DNA of 64,000 nucleotides from Motilibacter aurantiacus (GTDB taxonomy: Bacteria > Actinomycetota > Actinomycetes > Motilibacterales > Motilibacteraceae): positions 248,001 to 312,000 of the forward strand of contig NZ_JAANNO010000003.1 in NCBI RefSeq assembly GCF_011250645.1. The letters run 5' to 3'. This document shows positions 42,948 to 50,493 of the stretch, piece by piece. The notes under the pieces are model-generated. The model was not told the origin of the DNA and made no database searches. It saw only the letters and a list, made by a program, of their open reading frames with translations. Every line of letters begins with the position of its first letter. Within the stretch, counting starts at the first letter, position 1. The translations under genes were made by a program, and so were the position numbers.

Positions 42948-44716
42948 CGGAGCAGTCGCTCGCGGCCTTCCTGCGGATCGCCGAGCGGGCCCTCGGCGGC
43001 CGCGACCGCATCCGCACCGTCCTCGAGCTCGGGGCCCGCGACTGCGAGGAGACGCTGGCCTTCTCCCGCGCCCTGCCGCAGGCCCGGGTCCATGCCTTCG
43101 AGTGCAACCCCGCCACGCTGCCCGAGTGCCGGCGCAAGGTCGCAGGGAACCCGCGGATCAACCTCGTCGAGCAGGCGGTGTCCGATCGCGAGGGCGTGAT
43201 CTCCTTCTTCCCCATCGACCCCGACCGGACCCGGACCACCTGGGAGGACGGCAACCCCGGGGCGTCCTCGCTGTTCCGGGCCAGCGGGAAGTACCCGGTC
43301 GAGACGTACGTCCAGCGCGAGATCGAGGTGCCGACGACGAGCCTGCGGGCCTTCCTCGCCGCGCAGGGGATCGACCGCGTGGACCTGATGTGGATGGACA
43401 TCCAGGGGGCCGAGCTGCTCGCCCTGCGCGGGCTCGGCCCACGCATCCGCGACGTGGCTCTCATCCACCTCGAAGTGGAGTTCCTCGACATCTACGAGGG
43501 GCAGCCGCTCTTCGGGGAGGTCAAGAGCTTCCTCAACGCGAACGGCTTCCTGCTGCACGCCTTCACCACCATGGGCGAGTTCGCCGCCGACGCCGTCTTC
43601 GTCAACAAGGGCCTGCTGCCCGCCCGCGACCGGCCCGGCGCCCTGTTGCACGACCGGTCCCTGCTCTACCGGGCCCGCTCGCTGCCCGGGCACGTCGAGC
43701 GGGCCCGGGCGAGCCGGCCCGTCCGGCTCGCCCGCCGGGCCGCTCCCCCCGCGGCCCGACGGCACTACACCCGTTACCGCGACTTCGCCCGGCTGGACGT
43801 GGCGCGGACCGGCAGTGCGGCCCTCACGGCGCGCCGGGCACTGGAGCTCGGCTGGCTGGAGCTGGGCAAGCCGCTGCTCGGGGCCGACGTCAACCAGCGC
43901 CGACAGGTCCCCGCGGGCCGGCCGCTGAGCGTCCTGGTGCCCGCCGCGGGGCGGGACGTCGACGTCCTCGACGCGGTCCTCGCCAGCCTGCGCGCCAACC
44001 TCGCACACCCGGTCAAGGGCATCCATCTGGTCACCGACGACACCTCCGGGCTCCGGGCGCTCGCCGGCCGGCACGGCTGCATGCTCGTCGACGAGGAGGC
44101 CGTGGCGCCGCTGCCCCGCAGCGGGATCGACTACACCGTGGACGGCGTCGACCGCTCCGGGTGGCTCCTGCAGCAACTGGTGAAGCTGCGTGCGGACGAG
44201 ATCACCGGCGACGACCGGGTGCTGGTGTGGGACGCCGACACCGTGGCGGCCCGACGGCAGGCCTTCACCGCCGGGCACCGGACGGTGTTCGACGCCTCCG
44301 ACGAGTACCACCGTGCCTACGACGTGGCACTGCAACGGCTGCTCGGCCACGGCCGGGCCTCGCGGCTCTCGTTCGTTGCCCACCACATGCTCTTCGAGGC
44401 CGACGTCCTGCGCCGGCTCCGCGCGGACCTCGAGGCCAGGAGCGGGCTGCCGTGGTACGAGGCGGTCCTCGCCGCCGTCGTGCGCGACGACGCCTCCGGC
44501 TTCTCCGAGTACGAGCTCTACGGCAACTACTTCCTCCGGTCGCGGCCGCGGGAGGCGCTCCGCACGTACTGGTTCAACGCGGCGGCGCCGCGGGCCGAGG
44601 CCGACCGCGTCCAGGAGGCGCTGGCACGGCTCGGCCCACGGGCCAAGACGCTCAGCTTCCACCACTACCACTCCGCCCCGGTCCCGGAGACGGCGACGGA
44701 GACGGCGCCGGAATGA
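42944..44716 (+). CDS. FkbM-type methyltransferase fused to a DUF6492 domain
   Basis: A 590-residue two-domain protein. Residues 1 to about 220 are an FkbM-family SAM-dependent methyltransferase: motif I TVLELGARDCEETLAF, VHAFECNPATLPECRRKVAG, VDLMWMDIQGAELLALRGLG. After an Arg/Ala-rich linker, residues about 320-590 match DUF6492, a glycosyltransferase-like domain: SVLVPAAGRDVDVLDAVL, GWLLQQLVKLRADEI, VLVWDADTVAARR, LSFVAHHMLFEADVLRRL and FSEYELYGNYFL. One protein could thus add a sugar and methylate the product or its neighbour. GTG 42944 overlaps the ATPase stop as GTGA. Methylation of the chain end would suit the Wzt recognition domain. Confidence 0.82.
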   Translation: MTEQSLAAFLRIAERALGGRDRIRTVLELGARDCEETLAFSRALPQARVHAFECNPATLPECRRKVAGNPRINLVEQAVSDREGVISFFPIDPDRTRTTWEDGNPGASSLFRASGKYPVETYVQREIEVPTTSLRAFLAAQGIDRVDLMWMDIQGAELLALRGLGPRIRDVALIHLEVEFLDIYEGQPLFGEVKSFLNANGFLLHAFTTMGEFAADAVFVNKGLLPARDRPGALLHDRSLLYRARSLPGHVERARASRPVRLARRAAPPAARRHYTRYRDFARLDVARTGSAALTARRALELGWLELGKPLLGADVNQRRQVPAGRPLSVLVPAAGRDVDVLDAVLASLRANLAHPVKGIHLVTDDTSGLRALAGRHGCMLVDEEAVAPLPRSGIDYTVDGVDRSGWLLQQLVKLRADEITGDDRVLVWDADTVAARRQAFTAGHRTVFDASDEYHRAYDVALQRLLGHGRASRLSFVAHHMLFEADVLRRLRADLEARSGLPWYEAVLAAVVRDDASGFSEYELYGNYFLRSRPREALRTYWFNAAAPRAEADRVQEALARLGPRAKTLSFHHYHSAPVPETATETAPE

Positions 44717-45567
44717 TCGCGACCCGGCTGGTCGGCGGGCTCGGCAACCAGATGTTCCAGTACGCCGCCGGCTTCCGCCTGGCCCGGCACCACGGGGTGC
44801 CCCTCCGGGTCGACACCAGCTGGTTCTCCAGCCAGGAGGCCCAGGGGTCTGACACGCCGCGGACGTACGCCCTCGGCTGCTTCGCCCTCACGGCCCGTCC
44901 CGACCGGCTGGCCGCGCTGCGGCACTCGCGGTGGGGGCGCCGGGCCGGGCTCGGCCGCCGGGTGCTGCGCGAGACGTCGTTCGCCTTCGACCCGAGCGTG
45001 CTCGACGCCCCCGACGAGGTTCTGCTCGACGGCTACTGGCAGAGCGAGCGCTACTTCGCGGACGTGGCCGGCCCGCTGCGCCGCGAGCTCACCTTCGCCT
45101 CGCCCCCCACGGGCCGCAACGCACAACTGCTGGCGGAGATCCGGTCGCGGCCTGCGGTCTCGGTCCACGTGCGCCGGGGCGACTACGTCAGCAGCCCGGC
45201 GACGAACGACTACCACGGCACCTGCTCCCCGGCCTACTACGCGGCCGCGCTGGAGCACGTCACCGCCGCGGTGGGGGACGCGCACTACTACGTCTTCTCC
45301 GACGACCCCCCGTGGTGCAAGGAGAACCTCGACCTCGGCGTGCCCACGACGTACCTCGACCACAACCCGCCGGAGCGCGGCTTCGAGGACCTGCGGCTCA
45401 TGGCGGCCTGCCGGCACCACGTCCTGGCCAACAGCTCGTTCAGCTGGTGGGGCGCGTGGCTCGAGGACGAGCCCTCGCACGTCGTCGTGGCGCCGGGGAC
45501 GTGGTTCCGGGACGCCTCGATCGACACCGGCGACCTGCTTCCCCGCCGGTGGGTACGGCTCCGGTGA
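44713..45567 (+). CDS. Family 11 alpha-1,2-fucosyltransferase-like protein
   Basis: A 284-residue GT11 enzyme. The N-terminal MIATRLVGGLGNQMFQYAAG and the basic donor-binding loop VSVHVRRGDYVSS (about 151-162) are diagnostic, and FSDDPPWCKENL and ANSSFSWWGAWL complete the family pattern. GT11 members move L-fucose, or sometimes another deoxyhexose, from a GDP-sugar to a 2-OH. No GDP-fucose biosynthesis gene lies in this window. ATG 44713 overlaps the preceding stop as ATGA. Confidence 0.9.
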   Translation: MIATRLVGGLGNQMFQYAAGFRLARHHGVPLRVDTSWFSSQEAQGSDTPRTYALGCFALTARPDRLAALRHSRWGRRAGLGRRVLRETSFAFDPSVLDAPDEVLLDGYWQSERYFADVAGPLRRELTFASPPTGRNAQLLAEIRSRPAVSVHVRRGDYVSSPATNDYHGTCSPAYYAAALEHVTAAVGDAHYYVFSDDPPWCKENLDLGVPTTYLDHNPPERGFEDLRLMAACRHHVLANSSFSWWGAWLEDEPSHVVVAPGTWFRDASIDTGDLLPRRWVRLR

Positions 45568-46523
45568 CCGGGCGTCCGCCGGTCGTCTCCGTGCTGCTGC
45601 CGGCCTACAACGCCGAGCGCTTCGTGGGCGCGGCGGTCCAGAGCGTCCTCGGGCAGTCCTTCACCGACTTCGAGCTCATCGTCATCGACGACGGCTCGAC
45701 GGACGGCACGCTCGCCGCGTTGAGGGCCTTCGACGACCCGCGGGTCCGACTGCTGTCCCGGGAGAACCGCGGCCTCGTCCCGACGCTGGTCGAGGCGGCG
45801 GGGCTCGCGCGCGGGACCTACCTCGCCCGCATGGACGCCGACGACGTGTCGCTGCCGGGACGCCTGCGCCGGCAGGTGGACTTCCTCGACGCCCATCCGG
45901 GCGTCGCCCTAGTGGGGACCGACTACACGGTCCTCGACACCGCGACCGGGCGGTCCTACGCGCCCGGCTTCCTCGCCCACCCCGACGACCTCAAGGTCGC
46001 GCAGGTCGTGGGCAACCAGTTCGCCCACGGATCGGTCATGGTGCGTGCGGACGTCTACCGGGCGGTGGGCGGCTACGACCCCGAGCGGCTTCCCGCGGAG
46101 GACATGGACCTCTGGAACCGGGTCTCGCGGGTCGCCGGCATCGCCAACCTGCCCGAGCGCCTGTTCGTCTACCGCGACAACCCGGCCGGCATCACGAGCA
46201 CGTCCACGGCGGTGCAGCGCACCACCGCGCTGGAGCTCCGGGACGAGGCCTTCGCGCACCTGCTCGCGCACCGGCGCGACTACCGGCTGGCCGGCTACCA
46301 CCCCCGTTCGACGGGGCGCAGCCTGCGCGACTACCACGAGCGTCGGGCGATGGTCCTGCGCGACCTCGCCCATCTCCACGTGCACGCCGGGCTCCGCCTG
46401 CGTGCCGTGCCGCTGCTGCTCGGCGCGGTGGCCCTGGCCCCCTGGGTGTCGAAGACCTACCGCTGCTTCGCGGGGCTGGCGAGCCGGCGGCTGCTGCGCC
46501 GCTGGGCGTACGAGCACCTCTAG
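45564..46523 (+). CDS. Family 2 glycosyltransferase
   Basis: A 319-residue GT2: VSVLLPAYNAERFVGAAVQS, VIDDGSTDGTLAAL, the DxD-type YLARMDADDVSLPGRLRRQV, and AEDMDLWNRVSRVAGIANLP with the ED acceptor motif. It has no obvious signal peptide and only a weak hydrophobic C-terminal segment (AVPLLLGAVALAPWV). Last gene of the plus-strand operon. Its TAG stop (46521-46523) abuts the TAG stop of the facing operon, forming CTAGCTAG. Confidence 0.9.
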   Translation: MTGRPPVVSVLLPAYNAERFVGAAVQSVLGQSFTDFELIVIDDGSTDGTLAALRAFDDPRVRLLSRENRGLVPTLVEAAGLARGTYLARMDADDVSLPGRLRRQVDFLDAHPGVALVGTDYTVLDTATGRSYAPGFLAHPDDLKVAQVVGNQFAHGSVMVRADVYRAVGGYDPERLPAEDMDLWNRVSRVAGIANLPERLFVYRDNPAGITSTSTAVQRTTALELRDEAFAHLLAHRRDYRLAGYHPRSTGRSLRDYHERRAMVLRDLAHLHVHAGLRLRAVPLLLGAVALAPWVSKTYRCFAGLASRRLLRRWAYEHL

Positions 46524-48104
46524 CTAGGCCGGCTTGAACGCGCGCACCGCGACGGTGACGGGGTACTGCGGGTCGACCGTCGCCAGCTCGTGCGGGCGCA
46601 GCTCCTGCGCCGCGAGCCCTTCGACGAAGGCGACCGCGGAGAGCACGTTGCCCCAGTGGCGCACCTCCACGAGGTCGGGGGCGAACGCCTCCTCGAACAG
46701 GAGCCGCGCGGACCGTGGCGTGAGCGACCAGTACCACGTCTCGGCCCACCGGTCCTCGCTGACCGGGCTGATGCCCGGCACGGTCGCGAGCACGGTGCCG
46801 CCGGGGCGGAGGATGCGGTGCAGCGTGCGGACGGCCGCCGCCATGTCGTAGACCAGGTGCAGGGTCTGGGTCAGGACGATGCAGTCGAACGTGTCCGAGG
46901 GCAGCTCCGGGGCATCGGCGAGGTCGGCCGCGAACGTCGTCCCGGGCATGGAGGCGTCGACGTTGAGCACGTCCGCGCGGCTCACCCGTGAGCCCCCGAA
47001 CCGCCGGGTGTACGACGGGTCCCCGACCTCGAGCACACGGCCGCGGACGTTCTCGGCGTTCTCGGCGAGGAAGCCCTCGATGTAGTGCCGGTCCACGGGG
47101 AGCCCGCGCCCGTAGCCGAAGGAACGGCTGATCGGCTCGGTGGACGCGAGCGAGCCCAGGCGTACGAGCCCGGGACGGCGGGGCCGGGCCAGGCGCCGCA
47201 GCTGCAGGGGGACCGACGGTGGGAGGCGGCGTACGGCGGCGCGCCCCGCCCCGCGCACCCGGGAGACGACGGTCGGCCCGGCGGCGGCAGGAGCGAGGGC
47301 GGCGTCGAGCGCCTCGCGCAGCTGCGCGTCGTCCCGGTGCGGGCTCGCGGCGACGTAGCCGGAAAGCCATCGCAGGAACTGCTCGCGCCCTGTCGCCTCG
47401 ATCTGCGCGGCCCGGGGGTTGGCCGCCGTCGTGTGCGAGCCGGCGTGCTGGCGGTAGCGAGAGGACACCTGGCCGCTGACGACCGCCGTGACGTGCAGCT
47501 CGAGCTTGGAGAGCAGGACCTGGTCCTCGTAGGCGCCGCGGAAGCTCTCCTCCGACCCGCCGACCTCCCGCAGCGCGTCCGCCCGCACGAGCAGGTTGCA
47601 GATCGGGGTGCTCACGGCCCCCCAGCGCAGGACGCTGCGCAGCAGCAGCGGCGGCGGCAGCACGCTGCCCGGGGCGAACGGCAACGGTGACAGGAAGTCC
47701 TCGTCGCCGGTTCCGTCCCACCAGTGGAGCGTGCGCCCGCAGACCATGCCCGCCTCGGGGTGCGCCTGCAGGAGCGCCACGTCGCCGGCCAGATGACCGG
47801 GCTCCCACACGTCGTCGGCGTCGAGGAAGGCGACCAGCTCACCTCGCGCCTCCCGGACCCCCAGGTTGCGGGCCGCGCTCATGCCGCGGTTCACGTGCCC
47901 CGGGTGCTCCACGACGCGTACGCGGCCGGGGTACTCCTCGGCGAAGGCCCGGGCGGCCGCCGAGCTCCCGTCGGTGCTGCCGTCGTCGACGAGCACCAGC
48001 TCGACGGCCGGGTAGGTCTGGTCGAGCACGCTGTGCACGGCCTCGTCGAAGAACTTGCCCGGGTCGAGGAAGATCATCACGACCGAGACGAGCGGGACGT
48101 TCAC
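46524..48104 (-). CDS. GT2 glycosyltransferase fused to SAM-dependent methyltransferase, copy 1
   Basis: A 526-residue fusion. Residues 1 to about 235 are a GT2 (VSVVMIFLDPGKFFDEAVHS, LVDDGSTDGSSAAA, FLDADDVWEPGHL, YEDQVLLSKLEL). After an Arg-rich linker, residues about 345-526 are a class I methyltransferase: VRGRVLEVGDPSYTRRFGG, then DTFDCIVLTQTLHLVYDMAA and LRPGGTVLATVPGISP. Motif I is the divergent EVGDxSYT form rather than GxGxG. It is closely related over its full length to the gene at 48835-50493, so the pair arose by duplication. GTG 48104 overlaps the deacetylase stop by 4 bp. Last gene of the minus-strand operon. Confidence 0.88.
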   Translation of the reverse strand: MNVPLVSVVMIFLDPGKFFDEAVHSVLDQTYPAVELVLVDDGSTDGSSAAARAFAEEYPGRVRVVEHPGHVNRGMSAARNLGVREARGELVAFLDADDVWEPGHLAGDVALLQAHPEAGMVCGRTLHWWDGTGDEDFLSPLPFAPGSVLPPPLLLRSVLRWGAVSTPICNLLVRADALREVGGSEESFRGAYEDQVLLSKLELHVTAVVSGQVSSRYRQHAGSHTTAANPRAAQIEATGREQFLRWLSGYVAASPHRDDAQLREALDAALAPAAAGPTVVSRVRGAGRAAVRRLPPSVPLQLRRLARPRRPGLVRLGSLASTEPISRSFGYGRGLPVDRHYIEGFLAENAENVRGRVLEVGDPSYTRRFGGSRVSRADVLNVDASMPGTTFAADLADAPELPSDTFDCIVLTQTLHLVYDMAAAVRTLHRILRPGGTVLATVPGISPVSEDRWAETWYWSLTPRSARLLFEEAFAPDLVEVRHWGNVLSAVAFVEGLAAQELRPHELATVDPQYPVTVAVRAFKPA

Positions 48105-48838
48105 GCGGGCAGCCTTCCGAGGGTCAGCCCCGCGGAGCGGAGCGAGCGGACGATCGCGGGCAGCGCGGCGATGGTCGCGGACCGGTCGAGGGCCTCCGGC
48201 GCCTCGGGCTGCTCCACCCAGTCGTGCATCAGGACCACGTCGCCGGACCGGGCCGACGACCCGACCGCGGCGACGTGGGCCGCCGTCGTGCCGGGCACCC
48301 AGTCGCGCGGGTCGACGGTCCAGAGCCAGGGCGGCATGCGCCGGGTGCGCAGGAGCAGCGAGCTGGCGGGCGTGAGCTGCCCGTGCGGGGGCCGGAAGAG
48401 CGTCACCGGCGCCCCGAGGGCCTGCTCGACCTCCGCGTGCCCGCCGAGGTACTCGTCGGCGAGGACGCGCGCTCCCAGCTCGTTGGGGGTCGGATGGGTA
48501 CGGCTGTGCGAGCCGACCGCGTGGCCCTCGGCGGCGATCCGCCGCAGCAGGCCCGGATGCGCCCGAGCGTTGGCGCCGGTGCAGAAGAACGTCGCCCGCA
48601 CCCCGAGCTCGCCGAGGACGTCGAGCACGAGGTCGGTCGACCCCGGGTGCGGCCCGTCGTCGAAGGTGAGGGCGACGCAGCCGGGCGAGGCCCGCCAGCG
48701 CGCGCTCGCGACCACGTGCTCGGCCGCCGTGAGCCCGACGTACGCGCGGTGTTTCGCGCTGCGCGCGGCCCGGGCGGCCAGCGCGGCTGCCCGCGCGGCC
48801 CGGCCCACGGCCGGGGCGGCCCAGGACGGCGCGCTCAC
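48101..48838 (-). CDS. NodB-type polysaccharide deacetylase
   Basis: A 245-residue carbohydrate esterase family 4 protein. The NodB motifs are present: VALTFDDGPHPGS (motif 1 with catalytic Asp and metal Asp), VGSHSRTHPTPNEL (motif 2 with metal His pair), FRPPHGQL (motif 3), and VLMHDWVEQ (motif 5 His). It would remove N- or O-acetyl groups from a glycan. The N-terminus is Ala/Arg-rich with no clear signal peptide, which is unusual for a wall-acting CE4 and suggests action on a lipid-linked intermediate inside the cell. GTG 48838 overlaps the preceding stop by 4 bp. It lies between the two GT2-methyltransferase fusions. Confidence 0.9.
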   Translation of the reverse strand: MSAPSWAAPAVGRAARAAALAARAARSAKHRAYVGLTAAEHVVASARWRASPGCVALTFDDGPHPGSTDLVLDVLGELGVRATFFCTGANARAHPGLLRRIAAEGHAVGSHSRTHPTPNELGARVLADEYLGGHAEVEQALGAPVTLFRPPHGQLTPASSLLLRTRRMPPWLWTVDPRDWVPGTTAAHVAAVGSSARSGDVVLMHDWVEQPEAPEALDRSATIAALPAIVRSLRSAGLTLGRLPA

Positions 48839-50493
48839 GCCGCCGGCCCCTCGGCCCCGAGCACGGCGGCGGGCGCGGCTGCGGCGGCGGGCCCCTTGAA
48901 CGCCCGCACCGCCACGATGACGGGGTACTGCGGGTCGACGGGCTCGAGCTGCTCGGCCCGGAGCTCCGACGCGGCCATGCCCTCGATCTGCGCCACGGCC
49001 GCCAGCACGTTGCCCCAGGCGCGCACCTCGACCAGCGCGTCCCCGAACACCTCGCCCACGAGCCGCTCGGCGGCTGCCGGCGTCAGCGACCAGCACCAGT
49101 CCTGCGCCCATCGGTCCGCCGCCAGCGGGGTGATCCCGGGCACCGTGAGCAGCAGCGTGCCGCCCGGGGCGAGCACCCGGTGCAGGGTGCGGACGGCCGC
49201 CCGCATGTCGTAGACGAGGTGCAGTGTCTGCGTCAGCACGATGCAGTCGAAGGCGTCCGAGGGCAGCTCGGGGGCGTCGGTCAGGTCGGCGACGAACGTC
49301 GCCTCCGGGTTGCCCGCCTCGACGTGCAGGACGTCGGCACGGCGCACCCGGTCCCCGCCGAACCGGCGGGTGTAGGAGGGGTCGCCGACCTCGAGGACGC
49401 GGCCTCGGATGTCGAGCGCGGACTCGGCGAGGAAGCGCTCGATGTAGACCCGGTCGACCGGCTGGCCGGCCTCGCCGGAGCGGCCCCGGTCGTAGCCGAA
49501 CCAGCGGCTCAGCGGCTCGGTGGAGCGCAGCGAGCCCAGCCGGACCAGGCCGGGCCGGCGGGGGCGGACGACCCGGCGGGCCTGCTGCCGCACCGGGGAG
49601 GGAACCCGCTGCCGGACGGCCGTTCGGACCCGGGTTGCCCGTGCCGGTGGCCCCACCGCCGCGGCCGCGGCCGCGACGGCGTCGGCCAGGTCCCCCGGCC
49701 CGACCTCGTCCGCGACCCGGCGCTGCAGCCACTGCAGGAATCGCGCCCGCGCCGTCCCGGGGCGCAGCTCGTACTCCCCCGCCGACGCCGCGGCAGCGGT
49801 GGCGGACGCCGGGTGGCGCCGGTAGCGCGCCGTGAGCGCACCGCTGATCACGGCCCGGTGGCGCAGCTGGAGCTTGGCCAGCAGGACCTGGTCCTCGAAC
49901 ATCCCGCGGAACTCCGGCTCCGAGCCGCCGACGGCCCGGAAGGCGTCGGTGCGGACGAGCAGGCTGCAGATCGGCGTGCGCACCTCCGGCCGGCGCATGA
50001 GCGCGGCGAGCAGCTGGGGCGGGTCGACCACTGTCCCGGGCGCGAAAGGAAGCGGCGTCGGCACGTCGCGCCGGCGCTGCTCACCGGGAGCGGGCGGGCG
50101 CCAGGAGTGCCACACCACGGCCCGCCCGCAGACCATCTGCGCTCCCGGGGCCGCCTGCAGCAGGGCCACCTCCCCGGTCAGGTGCCCGGGCTCCCACACG
50201 TCGTCGGCGTCCAGGAAGGCGAGCAGCTCACCCCGCGCGTCGGCGGCGCCGGCGTTGCGCGAGGCGCTCATGCCGAGGTTCGCCCCACCCGGGTGCTCGA
50301 TCACCCGCACCCGCTGCGGGTGGCGCGCGGCCAGGTCGCGCGCGTGCCGTCCCGAGCCGTCGGTGCTCCCGTCGTCGACGAGCACCAGCTCGACGTGCTC
50401 GTACGTCTGGGCGAGGACGCTCTGCGCCGCGTCCTCGAGGAACTGGCCGGCGTTGCGGAAGATCATGACGACCGTGACGAGCGGGTCGGTCAC
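48835..50493 (-). CDS. GT2 glycosyltransferase fused to SAM-dependent methyltransferase, copy 2
   Basis: A 552-residue fusion with the same architecture as the gene at 46524-48104. The GT2 part shows VTVVMIFRNAGQFLEDAAQS, LVDDGSTDGSGRHA, FLDADDVWEPGHL and FEDQVLLAKLQL. The methyltransferase part shows IRGRVLEVGDPSYTRRFGG, SDAFDCIVLTQTLHLVYDM and LAPGGTLLLTVPGI. It has a longer linker and an extra Ala-rich tail. GTG 50493 overlaps the preceding GT2 stop as GTGA. Copies differ mainly in the GT2 domain and linker, which suggests different acceptors with the same kind of methylation. Confidence 0.88.
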   Translation of the reverse strand: MTDPLVTVVMIFRNAGQFLEDAAQSVLAQTYEHVELVLVDDGSTDGSGRHARDLAARHPQRVRVIEHPGGANLGMSASRNAGAADARGELLAFLDADDVWEPGHLTGEVALLQAAPGAQMVCGRAVVWHSWRPPAPGEQRRRDVPTPLPFAPGTVVDPPQLLAALMRRPEVRTPICSLLVRTDAFRAVGGSEPEFRGMFEDQVLLAKLQLRHRAVISGALTARYRRHPASATAAAASAGEYELRPGTARARFLQWLQRRVADEVGPGDLADAVAAAAAAVGPPARATRVRTAVRQRVPSPVRQQARRVVRPRRPGLVRLGSLRSTEPLSRWFGYDRGRSGEAGQPVDRVYIERFLAESALDIRGRVLEVGDPSYTRRFGGDRVRRADVLHVEAGNPEATFVADLTDAPELPSDAFDCIVLTQTLHLVYDMRAAVRTLHRVLAPGGTLLLTVPGITPLAADRWAQDWCWSLTPAAAERLVGEVFGDALVEVRAWGNVLAAVAQIEGMAASELRAEQLEPVDPQYPVIVAVRAFKGPAAAAAPAAVLGAEGPAA

